The notes under the pieces are model-generated. The model did no database searches. It had not been told where the DNA came from and was given only the letters and a program-made list of their open reading frames with translations. Source: Bosea vestrisii (lineage in GTDB: Bacteria; Pseudomonadota; Alphaproteobacteria; Rhizobiales; Beijerinckiaceae). Taken from it: 64,000 nt of DNA. The position numbers were made by a program, and so were the translations under genes. Below, one piece after another: positions 27,996 through 37,217 of the stretch; positions within the stretch are counted from its first letter, which is position 1, and each line of letters opens with the position of its first letter. The stretch covers positions 1,736,001-1,800,000 of the forward strand of contig NZ_CP126307.1 in NCBI RefSeq assembly GCF_030144325.1. The letters run 5' to 3'.

Positions 27996-28144
27996 GTCCG
28001 TCAAAATCGAAACGCGCTCTGCGACTCACAGGGACGGGTTGCAGAGGGCGAATATCGGCCGCTGTTGCAGGGCGGCATCTTGTCGAAGCAGGTCGAGTCA
28101 CGCAGTTATCGGCGTGGATCGGCAAGGACCGGGGAAGTTAATCG

Positions 28145-30031
28145 ATGCGCCTTCGCCGCCTGGTGGAAACCGTCTCAGCCACCGCTCTTGGTCTCGCGCT
28201 CCTGCTCGCTCCAGCGACTGCCCAGGAGACCACCGGCGAACTCGGCATTCCGCTGCCCGAACAGCCGGCCCTGGTCATCGTGAAGCGCGATGCCGAGCCG
28301 CAGAGGCTCGATATCCCCGCTCCGGCCGAGGTCACGCTCGATCTGCGCCCGTCCACAGATCTGCAGTCGGCCGAGGCCGCCGAGGCCAAGGACATGGTCA
28401 CCGGCGCGCTCTCGACCCAACCGGATCGCAGCCTGACCGAGCCCGAGCTCGATTTGCCCGAACCGGAGATGCCGCCGGTCGACCCGGCGCTGACCAAACC
28501 GATCGAGCCGGTGCAACCGCAGCTGGCCAAGCCGGCCGCACCGCAGATCGACCTGCCGCCTTTGCCCGATGTCGCGGTCACGCTGCCGGCCGGGCTCGAG
28601 CTCTCCGGCCGGATCGCCGCCCAAGCCGAGATCGCAGCGGCGCTGCCGCGCCTGTCCGCTCGCGAGCGCGCCGATATCGTCGCCGCCTATGCCGCCAACG
28701 AGAACCGGCCGTTCTGGATCGACGGCAAGGATCTCAGCGCCGCCGGCAAGCAGATCGCCGCCCGTCTCGGCCATGCCGGCGAGGATGGCCTGCGCACCGG
28801 CGACTACCTGCTGCCGGTCTTCGAGGCGAACGACAAGGACAGCCTCGCCGCGGCCGATATCCGGCTCTCGGCGCTCGCTGTGCTCTATGCTCGCGACGCC
28901 CGCGGCGGACGCATCGATCCCCGTCGCCTCTCGAAACTGATCACGCCGAAGCTCGAGCTGCCGTCGGCGACAGAGGTGCTGTCCGAGCTCACGGGCTCTG
29001 CCGATGCCGGCGCAGTGCTTGCCGCCTACAATCCCCAGCACGCAGGCTACCAGCGCTTGAAGGCCAAGCTCGCCGAGCTGCGCATACACAAGCCCGAGAC
29101 GCCCGTCGCTCGCATCCCGGCCGGCCCCGCCCTCAAGGTCGGCATGCGCGATGCCCGCGTGCCGCTCGTCCGCGCCCGGCTCGGCCTCGGCAGCAGCGAG
29201 GAGCCGGTCTTCGACCGCTCGACCGCGCTGGCGCTGGCCGATTTCCAGAAGCAGGCCGGCTTGCGCGCCGACGGCGTGCTCAGCGACCAGACCGTCGCCG
29301 CGCTCGCGATGCCGCCCTCGACGCGGCTGGAAAGCGACATCGTCGCCCAGATGGAGCGTTGGCGCTGGCTGCCGACGGATCTCGGCGAGAACCGTATCGT
29401 CGTGAACATCCCCGAGTACAAGATGCGCGTCATGCATGGCGAGAAGCTGGTGCACGAGGCACGCGTGATCGTCGGCAAGCCGGAATCGGCGACGCCGGTC
29501 TTCTCGCACAAGATGGATCACGTCGTCGTCAATCCGTCCTGGTTCGTGCCACCCTCGATCCTGAAGAAGGAATTCCTGCCAGGGCTCGCCAACGATCCGA
29601 ACTATGGCGCCAGGCGCGGCTACGTCGTGACGCGCGGCAAGAACGGCAACATCTCGGTGCGCCAGCCGCCGGGCGAGCGCAATGCGCTCGGCTGGATCAA
29701 GTTCATGTTCCCGAACGACCATGCCGTCTATCTGCACGATACGCCGAACCGCAGCCTGTTCGGTGCCGGCAAGCGCGCCTTCAGCCATGGCTGCGTGCGC
29801 GTCGAGAATCCGTTCGCCCTCGCCGACCAGGTGCTCGGGCCGGAATGGACAGCCGAGCGGCTGAAGCGGCTGATCGGTTCTGGCGAGCGCACCATCAAGC
29901 TGCCGCAGCCTTTGGCGATCCACCTCGTCTACGAGACATTCGTCGTCAACGAGGCTGGTGCGGTCTCCACATTCGACGACATCTACGGTTTCCACAGGCT
30001 GGTGCGGAACGCACTCGAGCAACGTTCCTGA
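28145..30031 (+). CDS. L,D-transpeptidase (YcbB/LdtD-like) with peptidoglycan-binding domain
   Basis: 628-residue periplasmic enzyme forming 3-3 crosslinks between peptidoglycan stems. A signal peptide ends near AQETTG (about residue 27). A Pro/Glu-rich linker follows, then a helical domain, a peptidoglycan-binding segment (FQKQAGLRADGVLSDQTVAAL), and a C-terminal YkuD domain with catalytic motif SHGCVRVENPF (H548, C550). The scaffold order matches YcbB rather than small LDTs. The ATG at 28145 is preceded by AGTTAATCG without a strong Shine-Dalgarno. It lies downstream of the TacA-like gene and upstream of the DUF882 gene. Confidence 0.9.
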   Translation: MRLRRLVETVSATALGLALLLAPATAQETTGELGIPLPEQPALVIVKRDAEPQRLDIPAPAEVTLDLRPSTDLQSAEAAEAKDMVTGALSTQPDRSLTEPELDLPEPEMPPVDPALTKPIEPVQPQLAKPAAPQIDLPPLPDVAVTLPAGLELSGRIAAQAEIAAALPRLSARERADIVAAYAANENRPFWIDGKDLSAAGKQIAARLGHAGEDGLRTGDYLLPVFEANDKDSLAAADIRLSALAVLYARDARGGRIDPRRLSKLITPKLELPSATEVLSELTGSADAGAVLAAYNPQHAGYQRLKAKLAELRIHKPETPVARIPAGPALKVGMRDARVPLVRARLGLGSSEEPVFDRSTALALADFQKQAGLRADGVLSDQTVAALAMPPSTRLESDIVAQMERWRWLPTDLGENRIVVNIPEYKMRVMHGEKLVHEARVIVGKPESATPVFSHKMDHVVVNPSWFVPPSILKKEFLPGLANDPNYGARRGYVVTRGKNGNISVRQPPGERNALGWIKFMFPNDHAVYLHDTPNRSLFGAGKRAFSHGCVRVENPFALADQVLGPEWTAERLKRLIGSGERTIKLPQPLAIHLVYETFVVNEAGAVSTFDDIYGFHRLVRNALEQRS

Positions 30032-30219
30032 CCATCTCGGCCTGGGAAAGTCCCATTCGGCACGGTTTCGCCATGATCTGCCGGTAGCGAGCAATCTTGC
30101 TTGCCGGATTCCGGCGGGGGAGTTGTCTCGCCGGTAACCTCCCGTTAAGCCTTCTCGGCAACTGTTCCTTCACGTTTATCGCTCCGGCTCGCCCGGCGCT
30201 TCGAGACGGGTCAGACAGA

Positions 30220-32019
30220 GTGAGCAGGTCGAACGCCGAGATCGCAGCACGGCTCCCGCATTCTTTGCGGCGCAGCACACGCGTCGGTTTGCTCCTGGCC
30301 GCCAGCGCTAGCCTCCTCGTTATCGGGGTCCGCGGCACGCAGAATGCCGTTGCCAATGGCGACACGCGCACCATCACCATCAAGCATATGCATACCAAGG
30401 AAGAGACGACCGTCACCTTCAAGCGTGATGGCCGCTACGATTCCTCGGCGTTGGAGAAGCTCAACTGGGCACTGCGCGACTGGCGCACCGACGAGCCGAT
30501 CCGGATGGATCCGCGCCTGTTCGACATCGCCTGGGAGGTCCATCGCAAGGTCGGCTCCGACCAGCCCTTCCACGTCGTCTCCGCCTACCGCTCGCCCGGC
30601 ACCAACTCGATGCTGCGCCGGCGCTCGCGCGGCGTCGCCAAGCACAGCCAGCACATGCTCGGCAAGGCGATGGATTTCTACCTGCCCGATACTCCGACCG
30701 CCCGCATGCGCGAGACGGCGATGCGGATGCAGCGCGGCGGCGTCGGCTTCTATCCCGGGGCCCATACGCCCTTCGTCCATCTCGACGCCGGCTCCGTCCG
30801 TTCCTGGCCGCGCATGACTCGCGATCAGCTCGTGCGCCTCTTCCCCGATGAGAGGACCGTGCATCTGCCGGCGGATGGCAAACCGCTCAGCGGCTACGAA
30901 ACCGCCAAGGCCGAGATTATGTCCAGCGGCGGCTCCGTGATGGGCTACGCCGCCGGGGACTTTGACGAAGGCGCGATCATGGCCTCCAGCGGAGGCGGCA
31001 AGAGCTTCTGGGCTGCGCTGTTCGGCGGCGACGATGAGGAAGCCGACGCCCGTCCGACTCGCGGCCGCGCCGCAGCCCGGCGTGCCCCGACCCCGCAACC
31101 GACAGTCATGGCCTATGCGGGTGACAGCAATAACAGCGATGGCGGCCGCTTCGCCGTTTTCAACGCACAGCCGGCCCAGTCCGAGCCCGCCGGCCGCGCC
31201 GTCCTCCGCGAGCGCTCGAACCGCGCGACGACGACCACCACACAGCCGCCGGCGGAAACCCAGGTCGCGGCGCTCGCTCCCGCCGAAGTGGCGCCGCCCG
31301 AGCCGCCGAAGCCAAGCCCGATCGCAACCGCGCTCCCCGTCGCACGCCCGAGCGGCCTGACACCGCCGATACCGAATCCGCCAGCCGGTTCGCCGCAGCT
31401 CGCTGCCCTCGCCGCCGAAGCCTCGGCATTGCCGCTGCCGGCAGCCGAGCAGAAGCTCATCCTCGCCTCGCTTCCGCCGCGCCGGCCCCACGACCTGCCC
31501 GGTCCCTCGCTCGAAACCATCGTCACCGGTCGCTCCGTCTCGGCCCCCCTGCCGCCCTCCCGCCCGGTCGCGCTGGCGAGCCTGTCGACCGAGGGCTTGC
31601 GGCTCAGCGACGAGGCCGAGGACGCCGTTCCCGCCGGGGCAAAGCTCGTCGCGGTCCGCCATCCGCTGCCGCCGATCCGACCGCGTCCGCCGGGCGCTGC
31701 GCCTGAGCAGCCCGGCACGACCCAGATTGCCGCACAGCCGCGTGCCACCCCGATCGCCGCCGAATACAATGCCGACCGCGCCGGCCTCGACACACTCTTC
31801 GCTGCCGTTGCGGCGCCGGAAGCGCCGTCCGCGCGTCGGGCAACCGTCGCGACCGCCAGACCGAAGGCCGGTGCGGATGCCCAGGCCAAGGGCTGGGTCG
31901 TCGGCGCCAGCCCGGCCGCGTCTCTCGGCTTCTCCGCCGCCGAGCCGAGCGATGTCGGCACGAGCGGCTTCAGCGGGCCTGCCGTCAAGGCCTTGCCGAC
32001 GACCTTCGTTCAGAACTGA
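30220..32019 (+). CDS. DUF882 / peptidase M15-like cell-wall protein with long disordered tail
   Basis: 599 residues from a GTG at 30220 (VSRSNAEIAARL). The frame is open to 30097, but that extension looks non-coding. An N-terminal hydrophobic segment (LLLAASASLLVIGV) serves as signal or anchor. The DUF882 domain follows, with YRSPGTNSMLRRRSRGVAKHSQHMLGKAMDFYLPD, a D,D-carboxypeptidase-like fold with zinc-binding His and Asp. From about residue 280 to the end the protein is Pro/Ala/Ser-rich and probably disordered. It follows the L,D-transpeptidase, suggesting related work on peptidoglycan. Confidence 0.82.
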   Translation: MSRSNAEIAARLPHSLRRSTRVGLLLAASASLLVIGVRGTQNAVANGDTRTITIKHMHTKEETTVTFKRDGRYDSSALEKLNWALRDWRTDEPIRMDPRLFDIAWEVHRKVGSDQPFHVVSAYRSPGTNSMLRRRSRGVAKHSQHMLGKAMDFYLPDTPTARMRETAMRMQRGGVGFYPGAHTPFVHLDAGSVRSWPRMTRDQLVRLFPDERTVHLPADGKPLSGYETAKAEIMSSGGSVMGYAAGDFDEGAIMASSGGGKSFWAALFGGDDEEADARPTRGRAAARRAPTPQPTVMAYAGDSNNSDGGRFAVFNAQPAQSEPAGRAVLRERSNRATTTTTQPPAETQVAALAPAEVAPPEPPKPSPIATALPVARPSGLTPPIPNPPAGSPQLAALAAEASALPLPAAEQKLILASLPPRRPHDLPGPSLETIVTGRSVSAPLPPSRPVALASLSTEGLRLSDEAEDAVPAGAKLVAVRHPLPPIRPRPPGAAPEQPGTTQIAAQPRATPIAAEYNADRAGLDTLFAAVAAPEAPSARRATVATARPKAGADAQAKGWVVGASPAASLGFSAAEPSDVGTSGFSGPAVKALPTTFVQN

Positions 32020-32027
32020 ACCGCCCA

Positions 32028-32075
32028 GAGCATTTTCGAGCGAAGTGGATACCGGTTCGCGTGAAGAAAATGCGA
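32028..32075. repeat. Rhizobiales dispersed repeat, GCATTTTC...GAAAATGC type
   Basis: An 8-bp perfect inverted repeat, GCATTTTC (32030-32037) and GAAAATGC (32066-32073), flanks a GC-rich core with GAGCGAAGTGGATACC and GGTTCGCGTGAA. Short elements of this form recur between genes in many Rhizobiales genomes; that statement is from general knowledge. Single copy in the window. Confidence 0.65.
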
Positions 32076-32079
32076 TAGA

Positions 32080-32109
32080 ATAAGAAACGGGAGCGCGAAC
32101 GCGCTCCCG
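32080..32109 (-). terminator. Rho-independent terminator of the GST gene
   Basis: A perfect 9-bp stem CGGGAGCGC / GCGCTCCCG with loop GAAC (32088-32109) is followed on the minus strand by TTTCTTAT. It begins 5 nt after the stop codon of the minus-strand GST gene, and also faces the end of the DUF882 gene. Confidence 0.72.
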
Positions 32110-32113
32110 CCGC

Positions 32114-32722
32114 TTACTCTTTATCGATCGGCCAGGCCTTGAACACGTCGAGCGCCTCGCAAGCCACAGCCTGACGCGCCAGCGCCGGCCAACGCCCGTC
32201 CGGGGCGAAATCCGGGATGACGAAGCGGCAGAAGCCCCAGGCGATCGCCGCGGCGATGTCGCCAGGCTCGAGCTCAGGCCCCGCGCCGATCTCGCCACGC
32301 TGGGCGGCCTGGTCGAGCAGGTCGAGGGCTGTGTGGAGCTGAGCCAGGATGCGCTCCTGCCAGTTCTCGTAGCGCTTCTCTTCCGGCCGCTTGCGCTCGT
32401 ACTCGACCGAGACCGCCTTGTCGGCGGCGACGATGCCGATGCCGGTCAGGCTGAGATCCCTGACCCGCGCCACCGGATCGAGCGGCCGCAATGAGCGGCC
32501 GGCGACATCCTCGAAATGCTGGATCACCAGCAACGAGTCCGTGATCACGGTGCCGTCGTCGGTGACGAGCGTCGGCGCCTTGATCAGCGGATTGATCTTG
32601 CGGAATTCCGGCATGTGCCGGAACACCGAGACGGAGCGGTGCTCAAATTCAACGCCGAGCAAAGTCCCGGTGACGGCGGCGCGCCGCACATAAGGGCTGT
32701 CGAGCATTCCAACCAGCAGCAT
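32114..32722 (-). CDS. Glutathione S-transferase family protein
   Basis: 202 residues from the ATG at 32722 (MLLVGMLDSPYVRRAAVTG); the longer frame to 32782 is rejected. The N-terminal thioredoxin-like half has SPYVRR in place of a catalytic Ser/Cys motif, the cis-Pro block KAPTLVTDDGTVITDS, and a C-terminal helical half. Typical bacterial GST of unknown substrate. The adjacent LysR gene (ends 32801) is on the same strand. Confidence 0.86.
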   Translation of the reverse strand: MLLVGMLDSPYVRRAAVTGTLLGVEFEHRSVSVFRHMPEFRKINPLIKAPTLVTDDGTVITDSLLVIQHFEDVAGRSLRPLDPVARVRDLSLTGIGIVAADKAVSVEYERKRPEEKRYENWQERILAQLHTALDLLDQAAQRGEIGAGPELEPGDIAAAIAWGFCRFVIPDFAPDGRWPALARQAVACEALDVFKAWPIDKE

Positions 32723-32800
32723 TGCGATCTCCCATTGTTGTGGGAGGAACACTGACTGCTGGCGCGCCGCTTGCCACGCCAATTCGCGTGAAGCCTGACT

Positions 32801-33781
32801 TCACGCCATTTGATGCTCGTCGGCCGGATAGTCTTCTGGCGCCAGCTCTCCCGCCGCGATCTTCTCCTGCACCGCCGCCTGGCAAGGGTCCCAGGCGGGC
32901 GTGTTGCCGAAGCGTTCGAGCATCAGGTCGATCAGCACCCGCACCTTGCCAGGTACGTAAGGCCCCGGCGGGCGCACGACATGCAGGGCGCTCTCACGCA
33001 TCGGATAGCGCCAGAGAATGTGCTCGACCGTGCCGGCACGGATCGCATCGCTGGCGATGAAGGTCGGCAGGACGGTGATGCCGAGCCCGGCCTCGGCCCA
33101 GCGCAACAGCGTGTCGCCATTGTCAGAGCGCAAGCGGCTGGAGGGGCGCACGGAGACCCAGCGCCGGTTCATGCGAAACCCCCAGTCGACGACGCTGTTG
33201 CCGGAATAGACCAGGCATTCATGGCGGGCGAGGTCGAGCGGCGTCTCCGGCCGACCATGCCGGGCGAAATAATCCGGGCTGCCCAGCACCGCTCCTTTCA
33301 CCGGCGCGATGCGGCGAGCGACCAGGCTGGAATCCTTGAGCGAGCCGATCCGGATCGCGGCATCGAAGCGCTCGCCGATCAGGTCGACCTGGCGGTCGCT
33401 GGCCTCGACGTCGAGCTCCAGCCGCGGGTGCCGCTGTGCGAGTTCCGCCAGCACCGGCGCGAGATGCCGGTATCCGAACGAGAGCGGCATCGACAGCCTC
33501 AGGCGTCCCGCGACGCCCTCGGATTGCTGCGCCATCGCCTCGCGCGCCTCGGCGAGCTCCGAGAGGATGCGTTCGCCGCGCGCCTTGAATTCCAGACCCG
33601 CCTCGGTGGCGGCGACGCCGCGCGTCGTGCGGCTGAGCAACCTTGTGCCGAGATCGGCCTCCAGCCGAGCGATGCGGCGGCTGACGATCGATTTCGCCAG
33701 GCCGAGACTATGGGCGGCTCGGCCGAAGCCACCGGCATCGGCGACGGCGATGAAGCTCCTGATATCGTCAATCTCGGACAT
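32801..33781 (-). CDS. LysR-family transcriptional regulator
   Basis: 326 residues from the ATG at 33781 (MSEIDDIRSFIAVADAGG). The N-terminal winged helix-turn-helix has GFGRAAHSLGLAKSIVSRRIARLEADLGTRLL, and the rest is a type 2 periplasmic-binding-like effector domain. It is divergent from the frameshifted nitroreductase gene at 33966, the usual arrangement for a LysR regulator and its target, and a palindromic site lies between them. The effector is unknown. Confidence 0.9.
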   Translation of the reverse strand: MSEIDDIRSFIAVADAGGFGRAAHSLGLAKSIVSRRIARLEADLGTRLLSRTTRGVAATEAGLEFKARGERILSELAEAREAMAQQSEGVAGRLRLSMPLSFGYRHLAPVLAELAQRHPRLELDVEASDRQVDLIGERFDAAIRIGSLKDSSLVARRIAPVKGAVLGSPDYFARHGRPETPLDLARHECLVYSGNSVVDWGFRMNRRWVSVRPSSRLRSDNGDTLLRWAEAGLGITVLPTFIASDAIRAGTVEHILWRYPMRESALHVVRPPGPYVPGKVRVLIDLMLERFGNTPAWDPCQAAVQEKIAAGELAPEDYPADEHQMA

Positions 33782-33810
33782 GAAGCGTTCCTGGATGAGC
33801 AACAGACTGG

Positions 33811-33825
33811 TGCCCAATATGGGCA
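33811..33825. promoter_or_regulatory. Palindromic candidate LysR operator
   Basis: TGCCCAATATGGGCA is a perfect 15-bp palindrome. It lies 30 bp from the LysR gene start, in the region shared with the divergent nitroreductase gene. It is of the dyad type bound by LysR regulators; binding is inferred from position. Confidence 0.55.
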
Positions 33826-33965
33826 TTCCGGTGCGGCAAGTGAACCGCTACCTCTCCCTCATCAAATCCCGGTTCCGCAGGGATGGCGCCTTACGAGGCG
33901 CTCCGAGAAAAACCACCCGTTTCATCGGCCTGCCGGCGTGACACGCGTTCACAGATGAGGAAGCC

Positions 33966-34552
33966 ATGCTCGAAAAGCTCAAAAGGCGCCGTACGCAATA
34001 CGCGCTTGGAAAGAATCTGCCGATCTCCGAAACGCAGGTGGATGGCCTGATCCGGGAGGCGATCCGCTTGTCTCCCTCCAGCTTCAACTCGCAAAGCTCG
34101 CGCGCCGTCATTCTCTTCGGCAAGGAGAGCGACAAGTTCTGGAACATCGCCAAAGAGGCGCTTCGCGCGATCGTGCCGGCTGCCGATTTCGAAGCGACCA
34201 GTAAGAAGCTCGACGGCTTCGCGAGCGGCGCGGGGACCGTGCTGTTCTACGAGGATCAGGAGCCGATCAAGGCTCTCAGGCCAACTTCCCGCTCTACGCG
34301 CACAACTTCCCGATCTGGTCGGAACATTCGACCGGCATGGCGCAGTTGGCGGTCTGGACCACGCTCGCCGATGTCGGTATCGGCGCGAGCCTTCAGCACT
34401 ACCATCCGCTCGTTGACGCGGAAGTCGCCAAGACCTGGAACATCCCTGCGTCCTGGAAGCTCACTGCGCAAATGCCTTTCGGCTCCAATGAGGCGGCATT
34501 CCAGGAGAAGACCTTCATCGATGATGAGCTGCGGTTCCGCACCCATCGTTGA
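33966..34552 (+). pseudogene. Nitroreductase family protein, single-base frameshift
   Basis: FMN-dependent nitroreductase-like enzyme of the short (about 195-residue) YdgI/Frm2-like subgroup. The first frame codes for MLEKLKRRRTQYALGKNLP to FYEDQEPIKA, then loses similarity. The second frame continues with ANFPLYAHNFPIWSEHSTG, AQLAVWTTLADVGIGASLQHY, and ends at 34552. One missing base between 34276 and 34277 (CT-CAG where CTGCAG would read KALQAN) explains both. Either a recent inactivation or a sequencing error, since both halves are otherwise intact. Divergent from the LysR gene. Confidence 0.82.
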
Positions 34553-34626
34553 CCGGGGCTCGGGATCAAGCGGCACCGCCCACGCCAAGCTCAAGCCCGT
34601 CGCCTGAATAACATCCCTGAAAAGCA

Positions 34627-34660
34627 AAACGCCGCCCGAAAAGTCCCGGGCGGCGTTTTA
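34627..34660. terminator. Bidirectional rho-independent terminator
   Basis: Perfect 13-bp arms AAAACGCCGCCCG (34627-34639) and CGGGCGGCGTTTT (34648-34660) with an 8-nt loop. A-run on one side and T-run on the other make it usable for both the nitroreductase gene (plus) and gapR (minus, stop at 34679). Confidence 0.88.
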
Positions 34661-34678
34661 CGTTCGACAGATTGAAGC

Positions 34679-34921
34679 TCAGGCGCTCTCGCCAACCGCC
34701 TGGAGATAGAGGTCGAGGATCGCCTCCTCTTCCTTGCGCTCGTCGAGGTCACGCTTGCGCAGCGCAACGACCTTGCGCAGCACCTTGACGTCGTAACCAT
34801 TGGCCTTGGCCTCGGAATAGACCTCCTTGATATCGTCGGAGATCGTCTTCTTCTCTTCCTCAAGCCGCTCGATGCGCTGCACGATGCTCTTGAGCTGATC
34901 GCCTGCAACCGGATCGTCCAT
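34679..34921 (-). CDS. gapR: Nucleoid-associated protein GapR (DUF2312)
   Basis: 80-residue protein from the ATG at 34921 ([25 protein letters not shown]). Highly charged and fully helical, it matches the DUF2312 family, now known as GapR, an AT-rich and overtwisted-DNA-binding protein of alphaproteobacteria that clamps DNA ahead of replication and transcription. The core [31 protein letters not shown] is highly conserved. The frame extends to 34963, but the extra 14 residues are unlikely to be translated. Confidence 0.93.
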   Translation of the reverse strand: MDDPVAGDQLKSIVQRIERLEEEKKTISDDIKEVYSEAKANGYDVKVLRKVVALRKRDLDERKEEEAILDLYLQAVGESA

Positions 34922-35000
34922 TCTCAAAACCCTTCTTCGGAATTCGGCCGCAGGGGTTCGCAAGGATGAGCGGCGAGGTCAAGCAAGAACGGCCTTGAGT

Positions 35001-35789
35001 TCACATCTCTCGTGCCGCAGCGAGCGCGCCCGGCAGCAGCCGCGCCAGCCTGAGGCCCCAAGCACGGGCCGCGTGCGGCTCGCCGATCAGGTCCTGCCTG
35101 ATCTCGATCAGCGCGTCGAGCAGGCCGCGCCGCGTCGCATGGCGGTCGATCGTGTCGCCGGGCAGGCCGCCATTATAGGGCTCGTTGTCGCCGACGATCA
35201 GGTCGCCCTCCACCTGCAGCGAAGCGATCAGCGACTTTGCCAGCCGGCCCTCGCGATCCCAGAGCACGCCGGCATGCCAGGGCCGCGGCACGCCCTTCCA
35301 GAACGGCGTGAAGGAATGCAGCGAGACGATCGCCGGCGGATGGCCGGCCGCGATCGCAGTTTCAATCGCAGCATCGATCGCCGCGTCATAAGGCGCATAA
35401 TAGCGCGCGATCCGCTCGGCGATCCCGGCCTCGTCGATCCGGGCATTGCCGGGCACGATTGCGCCGTCCGAAATCCGCATTACGAGGGTCGGATCGTCGC
35501 GGCCGCGATTGGGATCGATCAGCAGGCGCGAGAAGTTGCTGAGCACGGCGGGCGCACCGAGCGCCCGCGCCATGGCGCGGGTCATTTCGGCAGCGCCGAT
35601 ATCATAGGCGATATGGCGCTCGAGCTGCTGCGGCGGCAGGCCGAGCAGGTTCAGCCCGGGCGGGATCGCGTTCGTCGCATGGTCACACAGCAGCAGCACG
35701 CCGGTCGCAGGATCGCCGGGGATGATTTCGACATCACCGGGTTGCCGAACCGGAGCACTGCTCTGCAAGCTCTCGTCCGCACGCATCAT
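35001..35789 (-). CDS. N-formylglutamate amidohydrolase family protein
   Basis: 262-residue hydrolase of the HutG2/N-formylglutamate amidohydrolase family. It opens with LLLCDHATNAIPPGL, the metal-binding signature, followed by HIAYDIGAAEMTRAMA and VSLHSFTPFWKG. The hut operon genes are absent here, so histidine degradation is not supported by context. The family also includes uncharacterised peptidoglycan- or formyl-amino-acid hydrolases. Confidence 0.86.
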   Translation of the reverse strand: MMRADESLQSSAPVRQPGDVEIIPGDPATGVLLLCDHATNAIPPGLNLLGLPPQQLERHIAYDIGAAEMTRAMARALGAPAVLSNFSRLLIDPNRGRDDPTLVMRISDGAIVPGNARIDEAGIAERIARYYAPYDAAIDAAIETAIAAGHPPAIVSLHSFTPFWKGVPRPWHAGVLWDREGRLAKSLIASLQVEGDLIVGDNEPYNGGLPGDTIDRHATRRGLLDALIEIRQDLIGEPHAARAWGLRLARLLPGALAAAREM

Positions 35790-35897
35790 GACCTCGAACT
35801 ACATCATCAAATCGCGGGTGACGCCCAGCCTTGCGCGACATAGAAGGGGCTGAGACGAAAGTCGATTGCCAACAGCAGATTCGCACGAGGAAGCGGC

Positions 35898-37217
35898 TTG
35901 GAGCAGCGGCAAGACGCAATCGCGGAGCGGCGCCGGACCGCACGCCGGATTTTCGACGCTGCTGTGGCCAAAGCCCATCCGCAGAGCTGGCTTGCCGCGC
36001 ATCTGCCTTCTCCTCCGCAGAATGGCCGCCTGATCCTGCTCGCCGCCGGCAAGGCCGCCGGCAGCATGACGGTCCTGGCGGAAGCCCATTATCTCGATAC
36101 GCTGAAGCTGCCGCCCGAGCGCTTCCTCGGCCACGCCGTCGCCCGCCATGGCTACGAGGCGCAGACCCGCCACATCCCGATGCTCGCAGCCGGCCACCCC
36201 GTGCCCGACGAAGGCAGCATCGCCAGCGCGACGCGGGCGCTCGAACTCGCAGCCTCCGCCACCGCCGACGATCTCGTCCTCGTGTTGCTCTCCGGCGGTG
36301 GCTCGGCCAATTGGGTCGCGCCAGCCGGCTCGCTAGCACTCGCCGAGAAGCAGGCAGTCAACAAGGCGCTGCTGCGCTCCGGCGCGCCGATCGGCGAGAT
36401 GAACATCGTCCGCAAGCGGCTTTCGCGCATCAAGGGCGGGCGGCTCGCGCTCGCTGCCGCGCCGGCCAGAATGCTCACGCTCGCGGTCTCCGACGTGCCG
36501 CATGACGACCCAGCCGCGATCGCCTCGGGGCCGACCGTGCCCGATCCCAGCACAATGGCCGATGCCCGCGCCATCGTCGCCCGCTACGGGCTGGCGTTGC
36601 CACCGGCCGCGCAAGCACTGCTTGCGGATGATGCCAGCGAAACGCCGAAGCCGGGCGATCCAGCCTTCGCCGGAAGCGAATACCGCATCGTCGCCCGCCC
36701 GGCTGATGCCATCGCTGCCGCGGTGAAGGCGGCTGCCGAGGCCGGCTACGAGCCGATCAATCTCGGTCCCGATCTCGAAGGCGAGGCGCGTGAGGTCGCA
36801 GCCGCCCAGGCAAAGCGGGCGCTCGCGCTCAAGGCCGCCGGTCGCCGCGTCGCGCTGATCTCCGGTGGCGAGCTGACCGTCACCATCGCCGGCAATGGCC
36901 GTGGCGGGCCGAACCAGGAATTCGCACTGGCGTTGGCGATCGCGCTCGCCGGCGAGCCCGGCATCATCGCGCTCTCCGGTGACACCGACGGCACTGATGG
37001 TGGTGGCGGCGAAGCGACCGACCCGGCTGGCGCGCTCATTGACGAGACCACGCTGGCACGCGCACAGGGCCTTGGCCTCGATCCCGCCCAATCACTGGCC
37101 CAGAACGACTCGACCGGCTTCTTCAGTGCCCTCGGCGATCTGTTGCAGACCGGCCCGACCCTGACCAATGTCAACGATTGCCGCGTGATTCTGATCGATC
37201 CAAGAAACGATACATGA
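35898..37217 (+). CDS. Glycerate 2-kinase (MOFRL family)
   Basis: 439-residue GckA/TtuD-type glycerate kinase phosphorylating D-glycerate to 2-phosphoglycerate. It has no ATG in a suitable place: translation apparently starts at TTG 35898 after GAGGAAGCGGC. The DUF4147 N-terminal domain has AAGKAAGSM and LLSGGGSANWVAPAGSL; the C-terminal MOFRL motif region is GGELTVTIAGNGRGGPNQEFALALA with GDTDGTDGGGGEATDP. The stop overlaps the start of the next gene (ATGA at 37214). Pyruvate kinase follows 520 bp on, a fitting neighbour because 2-phosphoglycerate feeds enolase and PEP. Confidence 0.88.
   Translation: MEQRQDAIAERRRTARRIFDAAVAKAHPQSWLAAHLPSPPQNGRLILLAAGKAAGSMTVLAEAHYLDTLKLPPERFLGHAVARHGYEAQTRHIPMLAAGHPVPDEGSIASATRALELAASATADDLVLVLLSGGGSANWVAPAGSLALAEKQAVNKALLRSGAPIGEMNIVRKRLSRIKGGRLALAAAPARMLTLAVSDVPHDDPAAIASGPTVPDPSTMADARAIVARYGLALPPAAQALLADDASETPKPGDPAFAGSEYRIVARPADAIAAAVKAAAEAGYEPINLGPDLEGEAREVAAAQAKRALALKAAGRRVALISGGELTVTIAGNGRGGPNQEFALALAIALAGEPGIIALSGDTDGTDGGGGEATDPAGALIDETTLARAQGLGLDPAQSLAQNDSTGFFSALGDLLQTGPTLTNVNDCRVILIDPRNDT

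Noticed and set aside
28175..30094. 639-codon minus-strand frame over the L,D-transpeptidase
   Set aside because: Composition is that of an antisense shadow, and the sense strand has signal peptide and SHGCVR.
30211..32298. 695-codon minus-strand frame over the DUF882 gene
   Set aside because: Shadow of the real gene, which carries a signal segment and DUF882 motifs.
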